Assembly: GCA_034440575.1 (NCBI GenBank) | Contig: JAOTOL010001141.1 | Location: 161,001 to 225,000, forward strand | Source: Imbricaverruca yamaguchii | Taxonomy: Eukaryota > Arthropoda > Thecostraca > Neoverrucidae | DNA length: 64,000 bases | Reading direction: 5' to 3' | Shown: positions 1 through 12,090 of the stretch, in pieces | Layout of the letters: every line of letters begins with the position of its first letter | Position numbering within the stretch: the stretch's first letter is position 1 | Made by a program: the position numbers and the translations under genes | The notes under the pieces: generated by a model | What the model was told of the DNA's origin: nothing | What the model saw: only the letters and a program-made list of their open reading frames with translations | Databases searched by the model: none

Positions 1-264
1 ATGCCTAGTGTAATTGAAGCTAACTATTTAAATCCTAACCTAAACTTTAACGCCAAAAAGACCAAAACCAAAAAAAGACAAGCCTCTACACTACAGAAAT
101 TGAAGCCACGAGGCCACGCCTAAAAACAAGATGGCGCTCGGTAGCCTTGCTAGGTTGATATAGTATAATTTGTGTGCTAGGAAGGTGCTTACCAGATAAA
201 AACTAATGAAATATAATCAGAGAAGTAATTGCTAAACACCTATCCACAGCTTAGACTATTGTAT

Positions 265-390
265 CGAGTGCTTTCCGATGTCATCTCTTTCGTTTTCGTA
301 CGACGCTTAGTGTGGAGATTAGAGGGGCTCCTATCAATCCTCCTCCCAGAAACGGGGTGTGCGGATCTGACCGGAGAGACAGAGGGTTCA
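265..390 (+). mobile_element. piggyBac-like MITE end fragment
   Basis: TTTCCGATGTCATCTCTTTC and TGGAGATTAGAGGGG match the right end of 56397-57216. The terminus is eroded to GGGTTCAA. Confidence 0.6.
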
Positions 391-1349
391 ACACCACCTT
401 TATCGTATTAGAAGAGCGTTCGGCAAACAGCATAGACGAATTTCCGTGTGTTCCCCGAACCGAACAGCGGTGTTCATAATATGGCACGTGTATTTACGCC
501 TGCTACGAGTGCGCTGAATTCAGAACACGAACATTTTAGCATTTTAATCCCAGCATTTAAACATTTTAAAGGTTACATTTGGCAGGGGCGGATCCAGTGA
601 TTATTGTTGGGGACGGGGTCTTCGGCGGAAAACTTCGATAATTGAGGGAGGGGTACACTGGAGCATACTGAAGGGGCACAACAAATTGCAAGCGCAATGC
701 AATTTGGCCTCTAAAGCCACAATAGTACCCCATCCCGGATATTTTTGGCAGTTGCCTTAGATGTTGCTCTTCTTGAAAGTGGGCCTCGCAATTTGAAAGG
801 ATTACACCCGCTAAGGTGAGGACTAAATAAGATCAGGTTGCGTGTAACTTTCACTGATGTCCAATGCTAAAATCGGCTTGCATGCAAATCTGTCATGCAA
901 ATTGGCCTTTTAAGTACGGCCAATACCGCCACAAGGATTAGGGCATCTTATAGCGAAAGCTTGGTTCCCCTTGGAACCAGGCGTCGAATTCTAGTTTTCC
1001 CGGTGAGTTAGTACACGGATTACATCACGATTTTTAAGTAAATTTCCCCTTGGAGGGTTAACGCTTAGAACCGGCCCAGAACGGCTAAATGAGCGGCTCG
1101 GTCCGTAACGTATGGGCGTTGACCGGAGAGAATGGAGCAGAACACCGAATTTGTCTCACCCACCCCACTCCCAACCCCGAATCATGATGGAAAAGTACCA
1201 CCCCGGCTTACTGGGCACGTTTAACAGAAAACTGAGCATCGGGGCTTGAGGTCGCAATCAATAGCATAGCTATGTGACGCCCAAATGTTGGCTTTATTCC
1301 TAGAGATTTCCACTTCAGTGGTGTGTATGGAGCAGTGACGAACACAAAG

Positions 1350-2912
1350 TAGTGTATCATGATATCTATGGAATGAACGTTTGAGCATTCCATAAATGGC
1401 ATAAACCATTAGTTAAGATGGTCAGTTAAGACTCACATCAGTATTGTTACTGTAAGCGTGAAATATGAATCTTTCAAAAGGAGCAAACTATTACCATCTA
1501 TATTCATAATATAGTTTGCTTAACCTACATTATATCAACTTAACCCATCATCAGCAACAATTTAACCGTATTGCGGGGTAAGTTGATGAACCGATAGTTG
1601 CACCATGATTTCCTCTCTGGTGGAAAGCCCAGAGGACGCCACGAAAACAAAATATCGTGATGATACCAGGTTTAGGCTCGGCCTAGGTGCAGCAATCTCC
1701 TCGCTACCCCTTCAAAGTGATGAGTTATATTGAGTTTCGTTAAAATTGTATGAACTAGGCCAGGTTTCCCCTATCCAATGATTGCAACAATGACGTCATT
1801 AAGGTTTGCTTCACCTCAGGCCCATCCATTGTTATGAAGACTGTAGCGAGGCAGAGGAACATGAGCTTATCACACGAAGTCACCAGATAAGCACAGTAGA
1901 TGTTATGCCAAAGTACGCCCACACATCCAAAAATCAGCCAGACTTCGGCCGCTTTGTTGTAGACATCGGGTATGTTTGAAACATTTTTACCAACTGTAAA
2001 AATCAAGCATGTATTTGGAAGCTGATGGACCCCTGCCATCCCAACTTTCAAGTTGGAGAGGCAGTTTCCCATACTGGCATCACAGTATCTACAATGATGA
2101 TGATGTCTTTCACCTCATTAAACTTAAAAATACAATAAGTAGTACTGATACCATATTACATCCTAAGCGATCACTACAGCTTGAAGGCATTCATTCTTGC
2201 TATATTTGTGGTTAAGAAGATGGAATTCAACGTTTAAATATACCTAATTGTTCTAGTTTTTCTGATTATGGGGGAACCCTTCAAATTGTCATGCTCGAAC
2301 AACTTCGAATTACGCTCTCAATACGAACAAACGTGTGCATTGCTATGCCTGTTGCCGACGGTAGCACGAAATAATTGGTGATTTCGCATGAGCCCCAGCA
2401 TCACTTGAACTTCACCTTCCCTCGAAGCATTTTCATTGCCCACAGGGAAGTATATTAAAATACTTTGTTTTTGTGTAACGCGACACGGATATGAGTCACG
2501 TTTCTGTTTTCACCGTAAATCTAACCTAAATCCGTTCCCATTGCTGGTCGGTTGGTCATTGGTTTTTACGACACATCGACCGTTGAGTCATGTAACGACG
2601 CCAATCTCTCAGGCCGACTGGTCGCGGGCGAAGAGTAGCGACAGGTGAGACTCGAACCAACAACCTTTCGATTGTGAGACGAGCAACTTACCCCTAAGCT
2701 GCTCGTCCCCGTGTTCCCATTGCTAAAATCCTTTGGTGGGTGGGTGGGGGCAGGATAGCCCGCGCTGAATTCGAAGTTATTAACGTATGATAAACATTTT
2801 CATGGGACAACAAATGCGACTCTGCGCTGTTTAAGGTAGACATTCGAATTACCCCGGCCCATGCAAACTGAGTAACTGATTATATTAATTGGCTTACATG
2901 TTTTCCTAGCTG
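1350..2912 (+). repeat. Left arm of an 18-kb-spaced inverted repeat
   Basis: The reverse complement of 21195-22582. Examples: ATGCAAACTGAGTAACTGAT near 2863 against ATCAGTTACTCAGTTTGCAT near 21241, and TCCTAAGCGATCAC near 2161. It carries one SINE that the other arm lacks. No gene was recognised; a minus-strand open frame at 1755-2072 is not conserved in length. Confidence 0.85.
2546..2712 (-). mobile_element. tRNA-derived SINE, family A, with empty-site evidence
   Basis: On the minus strand the head reads GGGACGAGCAGCTTAGGGG and the B box GGTTCGAGTC; the far end is a ACGACACATCGACC-type domain. A 12-bp duplication GTTCCCATTGCT flanks it (2534-2545 and 2713-2724). The inverted arm at 21395-21406 carries the same locus without the SINE and with a single copy of the 12-mer. 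Confidence 0.9.
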
Positions 2913-2919
2913 GGTCGAT

Positions 2920-3620
2920 GGTCGGCTCATGACCAGCCTCGACCCTTGGGAGGTGGAAACTGAGGTCACTCGTCGGACACAAGCTCCCCTACACGCACGC
3001 CATCTAAAATATGGGGACCTCTTGATTCAGGCCTGCGACACCACGGACGCACACATCTTAGAGCAGATCACACACCTCTTAAACACACAGGTCACCATAA
3101 CACCAGACACACACCGCAACACATATCAGGGGATAATACACGCATGGGAGTTGGAATGGATGCCTGAGGAGAGACTGGCTCGCAGGTTTGCGAGCCAGGG
3201 GATCTCCTCGGTGAACCGGCCCCTCCCCCATAAACAAACCAAACACTCACATTCTCATCCTGACTTTCACATCCAAGCAACAACCAGCACATGTGACAGC
3301 TGGTTACATCACATACAAAGTAACACCACGTGCACCCCTCCCTCGTCGCTGTTCCTTTTGTCAAGGATATGGCCACACTAGGGGGGGAGGGCTGCAAACA
3401 TACAAACCCCACATGTGGCCTTTGTGCCGAACCACACTGCACTATCGAGTGCACTAGTGAGGTTAGGAAATGCGTGGGCTGCGGCTGGAACCACTCCTCC
3501 CGTGACGGGGAGGAAGGAGAAGGTGGAGAAAGGAGGTCATCCTCCGACTCATCCACATTGAGGGCGTGGCCCCGTCGCGGGCACGGGAGTGGGATGACGA
3601 GCAGTACCCGATGCTCACCG
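2920..3620 (+). pseudogene. LINE ORF1 (gag-like, zinc-knuckle) remnant
   Basis: The first frame gives LKYGDLLIQACD, then TQVTITPDTHRNTYQGII and MPEERLARRFASQGISSV, in the pattern of Jockey/I-type LINE ORF1 proteins (VTI.PH.. LNTSRGVI, PEEI...L..QGV). A frame change follows, then CSFCQGYGHT (about 3350) and, after a further shift, GCKHTNPTCGLCAEPHC and CVGCGWNH, which are zinc-knuckle remains. At least two frameshifts make it non-coding. It starts at the edge of a large inverted-repeat arm and runs into the 16-bp satellite. The ORF2 of a similar LINE lies at 36.6-38.8 kb beside another array of that satellite. Confidence 0.72.
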
Positions 3621-3798
3621 CCCGGCCCACATAGACACACACTCACCCTACAGCCACCCCTCAGGAAACCCAGACGGACCCTACAATTGTCATTCGGCCA
3701 GAACCCACAACAAAACTTACGGCACAAGCACAGGCACCTCCCCTCTTACCACACCGCGAAGCATACAAACCACCACGCCTATCACGGTGACATATCAG

Positions 3799-4355
3799 AA
3801 TGTGCACAGTGCAGTGTCCACAGCTCACAGTGTCCACAATTTCATAATGTCCACAGCTCGTAGTGTCCACAGTTCACAATGTCCACCTGTTTATAACTTC
3901 CACAGCTCACAATGTCCACAGTTCATAATGTCCACAGGTCATAATGTCCACAGCTCACACTGTCCACAGATCACAATGTCCACAGTTCACAGTGTCCACA
4001 GTTCATAAGTACCACAAGTTCATAACGTTCACAAGTTCATAACGTCCACAAGTTCATAATGTCCATGAGTTCATAATGTCCACGAGTTCATAATGTCCAC
4101 AGTTCAGACTATCCACAGTTCATAATGTCCACAAGCTCGAGTTCATAACTTCCATACGTTTATTTTCTTCGCAGTTCATAATGTCCACAGCTCATAATGT
4201 CCTCAGCTCATATTGTCCACGGTTCATAATATCCACAGCTCACAACTTCCACAGCTCACAATGTCCACAGTTCATAGTATCCACAGGTCACAATACCCAC
4301 ATGTTCGTAATGTCCACAGTTCATAATGTCCACAGATCACAATGTCCACACAGTT
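3799..4355 (+). repeat. 16-bp satellite array, + orientation
   Basis: The core unit is TTCATAATGTCCACAG, with variants such as CTCACAATGTCCACAG and some 17-bp units ending CACAAG. Open frames across it translate to HNVHSSQCPQF-type repeats and are artefacts. It begins after GGTGACATATCAGAATG, a boundary also seen at 17.14 kb. Confidence 0.93.
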
Positions 4356-4489
4356 TCGGCGAAAATATGCTACATGAAATCATTTTCAACCTTATCGTAC
4401 TGGCGTGGCAAACCGGTAAATTTAGGAACCTCTAGTTCAACTCTTGTCAACAGATGGCAGGTCGATGAGTTCGTGCAAGATGTGGGAGG

Positions 4490-7227
4490 CCGAGGAATTC
4501 ATACCAGATACGTGTCCTGTGATCCAAGTTGGATATTCTTGTACCTTTGGTTTTGAGTCTGATGTGTTCAGTCATTATCGATGGATCATAGATCGACGGA
4601 CTATTGTGAATAACTTCTTAAATAAAATTTACCCGAGTGTAGATAGTGTACCCATTGGTAGCTTTCCGATTCTCCTTCATATTGGTGGGACGCTCAAGAG
4701 GTCGACCCGCTAACTTTTTGTTTCTAAACCGAATGGCATGAAATCTGGTGGGCATCACTGACGGCTGGGGGCCTGTTTACGTTGAAAGAGTCAAGATAAT
4801 ATCTCTTATAGAATTCAAGTTACGAAATCGTTATTACGTACATCTACGGGAATCCACAAGCGTTTACGGTCAATTACGCATGCGTCGGGACCATTGCCAA
4901 AGTGTGCGGCACCTCTGAAAGTTTGCGGTCCTTTATGTACGTCCATGGGCCCTAACGAACGTCTACACCAATGCAACTAGATGTTAGCAAAACGTGGGTG
5001 AGCAAACACAGTAAAATGCATAATTAGCGAAGTCCTTCGTAGACATCCCCACTCCTATAGCTCGGATATCTAGTTTTTCGAAGACAAATCTATCAATATC
5101 TCTCTTCAGTGGGTCAAAATAGTTACCACGATGACAACTGCAGAATAACAAACACATGGGTAGGCACGTCATGCGCGATTGCTGCACATCTCTTCGTGCG
5201 CCTTTGGAACGGTCAAAACTTATCTTCCGATGCAGTAATATTGGTGAGCAATATTTTAACAGCGGTTCCTCTTTTGACGCCACAAGCACACAAAATTGAA
5301 AAAGGTTGGAATACGCCTTTAAATAGGTGAAATGTATGAAGCCTCTGGAGAACTTATATAACGGTGGATGGAAATTAAGGTCGGGTTCGCGGTCAAGCAG
5401 TTCGAACAGAAAGGCGAAGGGATAAAATGGTAAATGCTTATGCTAGGTAGATTCGGCTAGATTAGAAACGGTAACGGATCATTTGCCGGAAGGGTGTACT
5501 AGGATCCTTTGGCGGTGCTTTTAGGTCTTCCACTAAATGCTGTCACTTGCCCAGGTATAAGTTATATGTTGAGGTCATCTTATCCTAGCGGATGACTAGT
5601 ATAGGACCTAGTCTCCCACTAACACTTGAAGTGATATTTAGCGCCGAAAATCCATCATAGGTCACCTGCCTAAGCTCACTCTGAGATCGACCATTTCATA
5701 TATTGCACATTAACAATGTCTTGCAACGATCTCATCGTTAAGCTAGTTGTATGGATACCGGCAAAGAATCGGCGCGTTTGACTGGTGCCGACACCGGTAT
5801 CGAATTTCGGCCCATTTCGGCCAACATTCCCTGGTAGTGGAAAGGTATCAACATTGTCAGCCCGGCCGCCACTCCAGTACCACGGGCACTATTTCGGTAC
5901 TGGCTGCCGCAACCGTGGTACAACAATTGTACATTTCTTTTGTGAATGTGGCTGGCGTTAAGATACGCCAGGTATACAATAGTATCATATGTTCATAATA
6001 TTATTAGATTATTATCATATTCGAGAGATATTATAAACGACGTCAAAGCCGCGGGTGTATACCTACACATAGGTATAGGAGCATTGGTTAAGGCATAGGC
6101 AAGGGGGCGTGGGCGCCATGGCACCCCCTATTTTTCGTGAAATTTTAACATTAACCCCATGGCGATGCATCTAAGAATCGAACCCAAAAGGCCGACGTGT
6201 AAACAGTGAACCAGGGTTTCTGTGAGTTTGGAGAATTCCCCTGTCATTGACAGAACTCACGTGCCGGACCCCCACCCTCCACGCAACGGTGTCGCAAAGA
6301 TAATCAAACAGAAGCAACATTTAACAATAATCAGAATTAATATGCTAATTAACGACGCTTTCGAATGCAATGTTTATTTAGCGTAGGCATATCTCACGCC
6401 GTGCCCGCGAGGGGAGAGGTTGGTAGCTGGATTCGAGCCCACACAATGTGGAACGCGGCCGTGTAAAACAACAGTTGATACATATACGCAAACGTATAAA
6501 CAACATTCAGTGCTAAATACAGGCTTGTTGGCAGCTGGCCAGGTTTTCCCCATGTGATTATATGACCCATGAACCCGTCACCAGTGAGAAGCAACACGAT
6601 TACCGTTTCCTTAAAACTCGACTTTGCTCGTGTCCCCAAACCACATTTTATTATCGCGTTCCTAGGACGTTGGACAAGCCCGATGACACTCCGTTGACCT
6701 CAGCCTTTTACTGGGGCTGCATATGCTACATCTGGGCTTGCCCGTCGCTTGCAGCATTTGGCCGGCTGGAGTAAGTTCATGATGAACCTCATATAGCAAA
6801 CAAGCCACTCGTCAATGGAAGTCATCGTTTCTCGCGTGACCGCTAACCTATTCATAAGTTAGTTTCGTGTTGGCTCGCTGACGTCCTATCCGTCAACGGA
6901 TCGCCGGTGGAAGTATTCAGTTAAGGCTCAAAATCATCTCATCTAGCATAAGCGCCAAAGCAGTATTCTATGCTATCTAATCAGGTCATTGGGCTGGACA
7001 CATGCAGGAACATTGATCAAATGAAGGGCTTGAGCCATCATAACAAATTACGTCGGCCGAAGCGTGGTGGATAAAAGTAAATATCGGCAATCCGCATTGG
7101 TATTGGTTATAACCACGTCCCAGAGATTACGGATGACATACCAGAATAGAGAGGGGAGACAACTAGGGTCTAAATGGGAAAGGGTCCAACCTGATATAGC
7201 CTGTGTTTTTAAACTGACAATTGGATA
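4490..7227. other. No gene recognised; possible tRNA-like traces
   Basis: No convincing coding frame. On the minus strand GGGTTCGATTCTT (about 6177) and GGCTCGAATCC (about 6433) resemble B boxes of decayed SINEs, without clear A boxes. The segment 4355-4490 is an inverted copy of 16640-16780. Confidence 0.5.
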
Positions 7228-7275
7228 TACATACTTATATATATTATATATATTATATGTATATACATAAATATA

Positions 7276-7321
<46 letters not shown>

Positions 7322-7337
7322 TATATATATGTGTATC

Positions 7338-7411
<74 letters not shown>
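7228..7411. repeat. (AT)n microsatellite
   Basis: TATATA runs with a few GTATAT and TAAATA interruptions. Open frames of alternating Ile and Tyr are artefacts. Confidence 0.95.
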
Positions 7412-7412
<1 letters not shown>

Positions 7413-7789
7413 CTTCAATTAAGCGGAGTCGGCTTAAACACTGAATCACAAGAAGTGGTGTCTATTCTGACTCCATTCCACCTCAGGGCAACTTTTACAA
7501 GTTGGGTGGACTCCATGCCTAACTCCGGCTGCCCAAAAATGATCAGATTAGACTCCGTCTTCAAATCCTGACAACTATGTCTGATTTCGGGGGCGACTCC
7601 AGCCATAAATATATGCACGAAGTGATGTGCTATGGCTATCCAGCACGCACATGTCACTTCTTCGCACGTGAAAAATTCCGTAAATGCATTCTTAATTACA
7701 GTGAAAGCTAAAAGCATATTTCACATAATAAAAGTATCATTCACCTTTAAACAGTTGGGGCGGTCCAGCACCGGACAACCAACGGGTGA

Positions 7790-8510
7790 CACCGCCATGC
7801 GAGCGACTTCAACCTAAGTGGGTGTATATGGTAGTCGTGGGTGCTGAATCAATCTGTGAAAGTTTTAGCTTCATACTGGCAGCGACCTCGGAGATATAGG
7901 CTGAGGAAATTTGCATAGGTCACATTGCAGGTCAATATTTGAGAGCGATCATCTCCAGTACTTTAAAACCTAGCATAGACATATAGCATATCTGTCAGAT
8001 CGGAAAGACCTCTTCGTTTCATTTCTGTGATCGGTTTTGAATTTTGAACAAATTTCACAACTTTGGCCATTTGACCTCAGGCCACGTGACCTCCCGTGAC
8101 CCCAAGCCACCTGATATTCACATTTGTAGCCACATTTGCTATAGAAGTTATCGATTGACGTTCGAAGCAAAAAATGAAAATAATGTTTATTTCCTGATAA
8201 CTATTAATAATTTTCCTCCATTGTACCCGAGTTTATTGATTTTCGCACGTTTTGTTGAGTGGTCGTGTCAGTCTTTTGCTAGCAATTGACCCCCAAAGCT
8301 TATAGGGCTATGATTTGAGATACGCACTTATCAGGCATGATGAGATGAATCCGAACGTGCCCGATTTCATGACCTCAGTTCACCACGTCACATATCCAGT
8401 TCAGGTTAAATACATCAGTGGAGGTGAACATGGTAATATCGGAGGACGTTTTGTGCCCATAGTATGTAGGGAGATCGGTGCTGATTTACTTAGTTTGCGT
8501 ATTTAGCTTC
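7790..8510 (+). repeat. Dispersed repeat, also at 17.52 kb and inverted at 11.16 and 31.03 kb
   Basis: The phrase ACTGGCAGCGACCTCGGAGA occurs here and at 17.54 kb. The reverse complement, in TCCGAGATCGCTGCCAGTAC, occurs near 11.35 and 31.23 kb. The direct match to 17520-18150 is about 650 bp; the inverted ones are about 300 bp and start near CACCGCCATGCGAGCGA. No coding content was recognised. Confidence 0.8.
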
Positions 8511-10242
8511 GTATTTAGTTCTTTAAATCTCTCTTTATTTCGGAGAACTCCAGCTTGATTCTTATCGGGTCCCGATGCGACTTTGGGGCCATGCTGTGCT
8601 TATTTTGGGCCATCGACGCTAATTTTAGGGATACCCGCGGGGAATGCTTGATGCCCTGACCAGAACTGATGAGACTACCAACAGGAATTTTGGGTCTCAA
8701 TCGCGATATTTGAGGGGCTCGGCGCTAGTTCGCTGGGCATGTTGTACTTATATGCGCCCCAGTGCGATTTTTGCGTTCCCCGGTGCAAGTTTTCTGGCCC
8801 CGTGCAAGTTTTTGGTTCCCGCTGTAATCCAGGAAAATCACTCCTTTGTCCAAACATACCACCAGATGCCTTAACAAATAGCATACCGGTCACCGAAAAA
8901 CGTATCGGAGCTCGAAAAATCGTGGCGGGACATGACAAATTGCCGGGAGCCGAAAAAAGGGTGGTGGCTCGAACTTTGCATACTTCAGAAGTTACCAAAA
9001 ATTACGTCGAGCACAGAAAACTGGCGTCGGATCTATCCGAAACTACGCGCCTGGGCCGGAAAGGTCGCGACGGGACCACGTGGTGGTGGATTGGAGTTTA
9101 GGGGCGCGTCGACATCAAGGGTCACTTTGCGCCCATGACGGGACCACGTGAAATTATATTTGAGCCCGCAATATCATGCTGGGGTCCCACAATTGTGAGC
9201 GAGGAACCCAAAATAAACAGCGGGATCCAAAGAGCACAACTGAAGGAAGAAAATGCACTAGGTCTTCCAAAGCGTACCGAATTTGGCAAAAAGCGCAAGA
9301 CCTTAAAACATGAGTTGCAGCTCAAAGTAGCTACACCGGAAGCTAAAAAAGCAAACACAACCGGTCACTCAAAGCACATCGAGGCTTTGAGACAGCATGG
9401 GAGCTTCAAAAGCAGGCTGGGGCCCATACAAATCGACATGGTACTAGAAGAGGAACACAAAGACCGGACACTAAGTAAATACTTTGGGGATTGCGAAAAC
9501 GCGCTCATACATAAAAAAATCGTCTGGGTAAAAACAAACAATACAACATTTTAAAAAGAACTAGGATCACAAAAATGTGCTGGGCATCGGATAATAATTG
9601 TCTGGAGCCACACATCGCATCCATAGAGACATAAAAAAATAGAAAATTATAAAATAGAACACCAAAACTCCGGTTGCCAATCTGGGAGCGTATCTAACCA
9701 AAGAGATGTGGTGCATCAAAGCTCAGCGGTTATCCGGATTTTTTTAGAGAACAAAAAACGTGGGATTAAGAGAACTAATCATCAATTTGCTTTCAGGACG
9801 GTATCTTGTGGCGGTTAAGTCTGAACACGTTATGACTTGATGAGGTACCGTGTGTTGTCAACTGTCAGCTATTTTGCACTGAATTGTTGGTCCCCAAAAT
9901 AAGCGCTTACATTCTGTTTCAGCCGGGAGTCACATGATGTAGTAGCATTTCGTTTGAAGTGGCGGATATTCTAAGGTTCACGACGTGTATTACCGAGGTG
10001 AGTGAGGTGGCTGATCACCTATATGTTGGAGTTAGGCCGTGAGTACAAACAACATGCCATGTATTTATATTTATTACTTTTTTCTTTCCCGCAGTCTGTC
10101 AGCCTGCCAATATTGGTCTGCCACACACCCGATGAAATAATTTTCAACCAGCGTTCACTCGTCTTTCTTGTTTCTGAACCTCTCCAGCACCAATCATTAT
10201 ACTTCTTTTGCAATGGGCCAGCAAGTAAGCTGCGTTCTTGAT

Positions 10243-10604
10243 CAGGCGCGCACCCAGGATTTTTCCATGGGGGGCCCGGACCGAAAAGGGCACATGGCCG
10301 GCTCCAAAAGGACACTTGAATGGCTCCAAAAGGGCACTTTGCGGGCCGGGGCACTCTGGAAGGTTTGTTGACCGGGGGGTGGGGAGGAGTGGGCGTGAAA
10401 TTTGTTGGCAAAAAGGGCAATTTTGAGCCCAAAGGGCACCTTTGGCACATGCGGGGCACATAAGGTACGTGATTTTGGAGCTAAATTTGGGACATTCCGG
10501 CCAAGAGGGCACTTTTCGGTCGAAAGGGCACTTTTGGCCAAAAGGGCACTTTGGTCTCATGGGGCGGGGGGGGCGGGCTCCCTGGCCCCCCTCCGGTGCG
10601 CCTA
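10243..10604. mobile_element. Short TIR element with 9-bp target-site duplication (copy 1)
   Basis: The ends read CAGGCGCGCACCCAGGA and CTCCGGTGCGCCTAT, imperfect inverted repeats. The 9-mer GTTCTTGAT flanks the element at 10234-10242 and 10605-10613. The interior is built of AAAAGGGCACTTT-like repeats. Nine-base duplications are usual for Mutator-like transposons, so this may be a Mutator-type MITE. Confidence 0.72.
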
Positions 10605-11159
10605 TGTTCTTGATTGTTCTTTCTCCTCACCAACATCGGTGAACATGTACAGCGGTACAACGGGGAGCATCTTAAAGACGTATTGTACTAAATCATGGAA
10701 GCCAGGGCACATCACATACCCATTAGTGAGGCTGTAATGAGCTTGCCCCACCTCCACCACACATACCTATGCATATAACGGAAGTTGAAGAACTTTTGTT
10801 TGTACAGTAATATTAAATGGCTGCACCCGCACCAGGAAGATAAACCTATTATTACACAAGAATTAATAGGTCGTGAAAAGAGTTCCAAGTACAGCGAGAA
10901 GTGTAAATCTGAAAGTACTTATGCTGCGATGATCGTTCTTTTTAGGACCACATGTTGCGGTAGCCATAGGCGCGCCCAGGGGTCTGCCCCCACACCCACC
11001 CCAATTAGCGGTGAAAGTTGTGTGTTCACCATTAAAATTATCGGATTTCCTATCCAAAAGTGCTCAACCACGGTGTTTTGCGAAATTCCTTGGTGCGCCC
11101 CTGCTGTTGACCCTGGCCCACTCACTTTTTGAGCCGTTCCTACCTCTATGGTCATGGGT

Positions 11160-11460
11160 GGTCACGTGACCTGAGTTCAATTGACCATTTTTTAAGTTGT
11201 TCAAAATTGAAAACTGACCCAGAAACGAAAAGAAGAGGTCTTTGCGATTCTAAAGATATGCTATGTGTATGCTAGGTTTTAAAGTGCCGGACATAATCGC
11301 TCTTAAAGATTTACCTGCAACGTAACCTATGAAAATTTTATGAGGCCATATATCCGAGATCGCTGCCAGTACGAAACTAAAACTTTCACAGATTGATTCA
11401 GCACCCATGACTACCATCTACACCCATTTAGGTTGAAATCGCTCGCATGGCGGTGTCATT
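11160..11460 (-). repeat. Inverted copy of the 7.8-8.1 kb repeat
   Basis: The reverse complement of 7790-8110, making a 3-kb-spaced inverted pair around 8.1-11.2 kb. The matching copy in the long duplication is at 31030-31340. Confidence 0.75.
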
Positions 11461-11544
11461 TCCCCATAATTTTGGTCCCCATAATTTGGTTCCCCATAAT
11501 TTAGGCTGAAACAGACCTCCCCTAATGTTAAATAGTACAAAGTC

Positions 11545-11750
11545 ATCATGGCAAGATGTTCAAGTGGAGTCCCCCAGGGGTCAGTACTGGGACCAATATT
11601 GAGACACTGAGAATGGTTGGGGAAATAAATAGGAATGAATCGTACAAAAGTGAAGAGATCATCAGGAAGCTTTACTGTGTTTATGTCAGACCGCATTTGG
11701 AATACTAAGTTCAAGTTTGGTCCCCTAGCTATGAAAATAATTGTCAAAAA
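11545..11750 (+). pseudogene. CR1-like reverse transcriptase fragments (copy 1)
   Basis: SSGVPQGSVLGPI (about 11562-11600) is reverse-transcriptase motif B. It is followed directly by NRNESYKSEEIIRKLYCVYV and RPHLEY, which normally lie well downstream, so motif C and its surroundings are deleted. The fragment ends near a 14-bp hairpin at 11721-11771. Confidence 0.75.
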
Positions 11751-11924
11751 AAATGTGTCATAGCTAGGGGAAAATTACAGAAATGGTTAGTGGCTTCACC
11801 TATCTTGTCAATTCATGGTATCAAATAAAGTTCAAATTCCATGTGTATCCATTCGGGTGCCCTACACCATGCATTTGGTGGCCTTCATAGAACAGCCTTG
11901 AAATTAAGACCATCATCAATCATG

Positions 11925-12090
11925 GTTGGTTGGTTGATTATTGGTTTAACGACACATCGACCGCTGAGTCATGTAGCGTCACCAATCTCACACGCCGATT
12001 GGTCGCGGGCGAAGAGTAGAGACAGGTGAGACTCGAACCCCAACCTTTCGATTGTGAGACGAGCAATTTACCCATAGACTAATCGTCCCC
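11925..12090 (-). mobile_element. tRNA-derived SINE, family A
   Basis: Same structure as the copy at 2546-2712: B box GGTTCGAGTC on the minus strand, and an end domain containing ACGACACATCGACCGC. Imperfect flanking repeats of the CATCAACAATCATG type suggest a target-site duplication. It is shared with the duplicated locus at 31.78 kb, so it predates that duplication. Confidence 0.85.

Noticed and set aside
1755..2072. 105-codon minus-strand ORF, partly shared with the inverted arm at 21.87 kb
   Set aside because: The partner is only 60 codons and is broken after the shared part; another frame is equally similar between the arms. No family recognised.
3799..4355. CRISPR-like array
   Set aside because: The satellite has continuous short units without unique spacers, in an animal genome.
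3787..4435. Open frames with HNVHSSQCPQ-type repeats at 3.8, 17.1 and 36.0-36.6 kb
   Set aside because: Translations of the 16-bp satellite; three units equal 48 bases, so frames stay open by chance.
7221..7412. Ile/Tyr-repeat open frames at 7.2, 20.4 and 50.2 kb
   Set aside because: Translations of (AT)n microsatellites.
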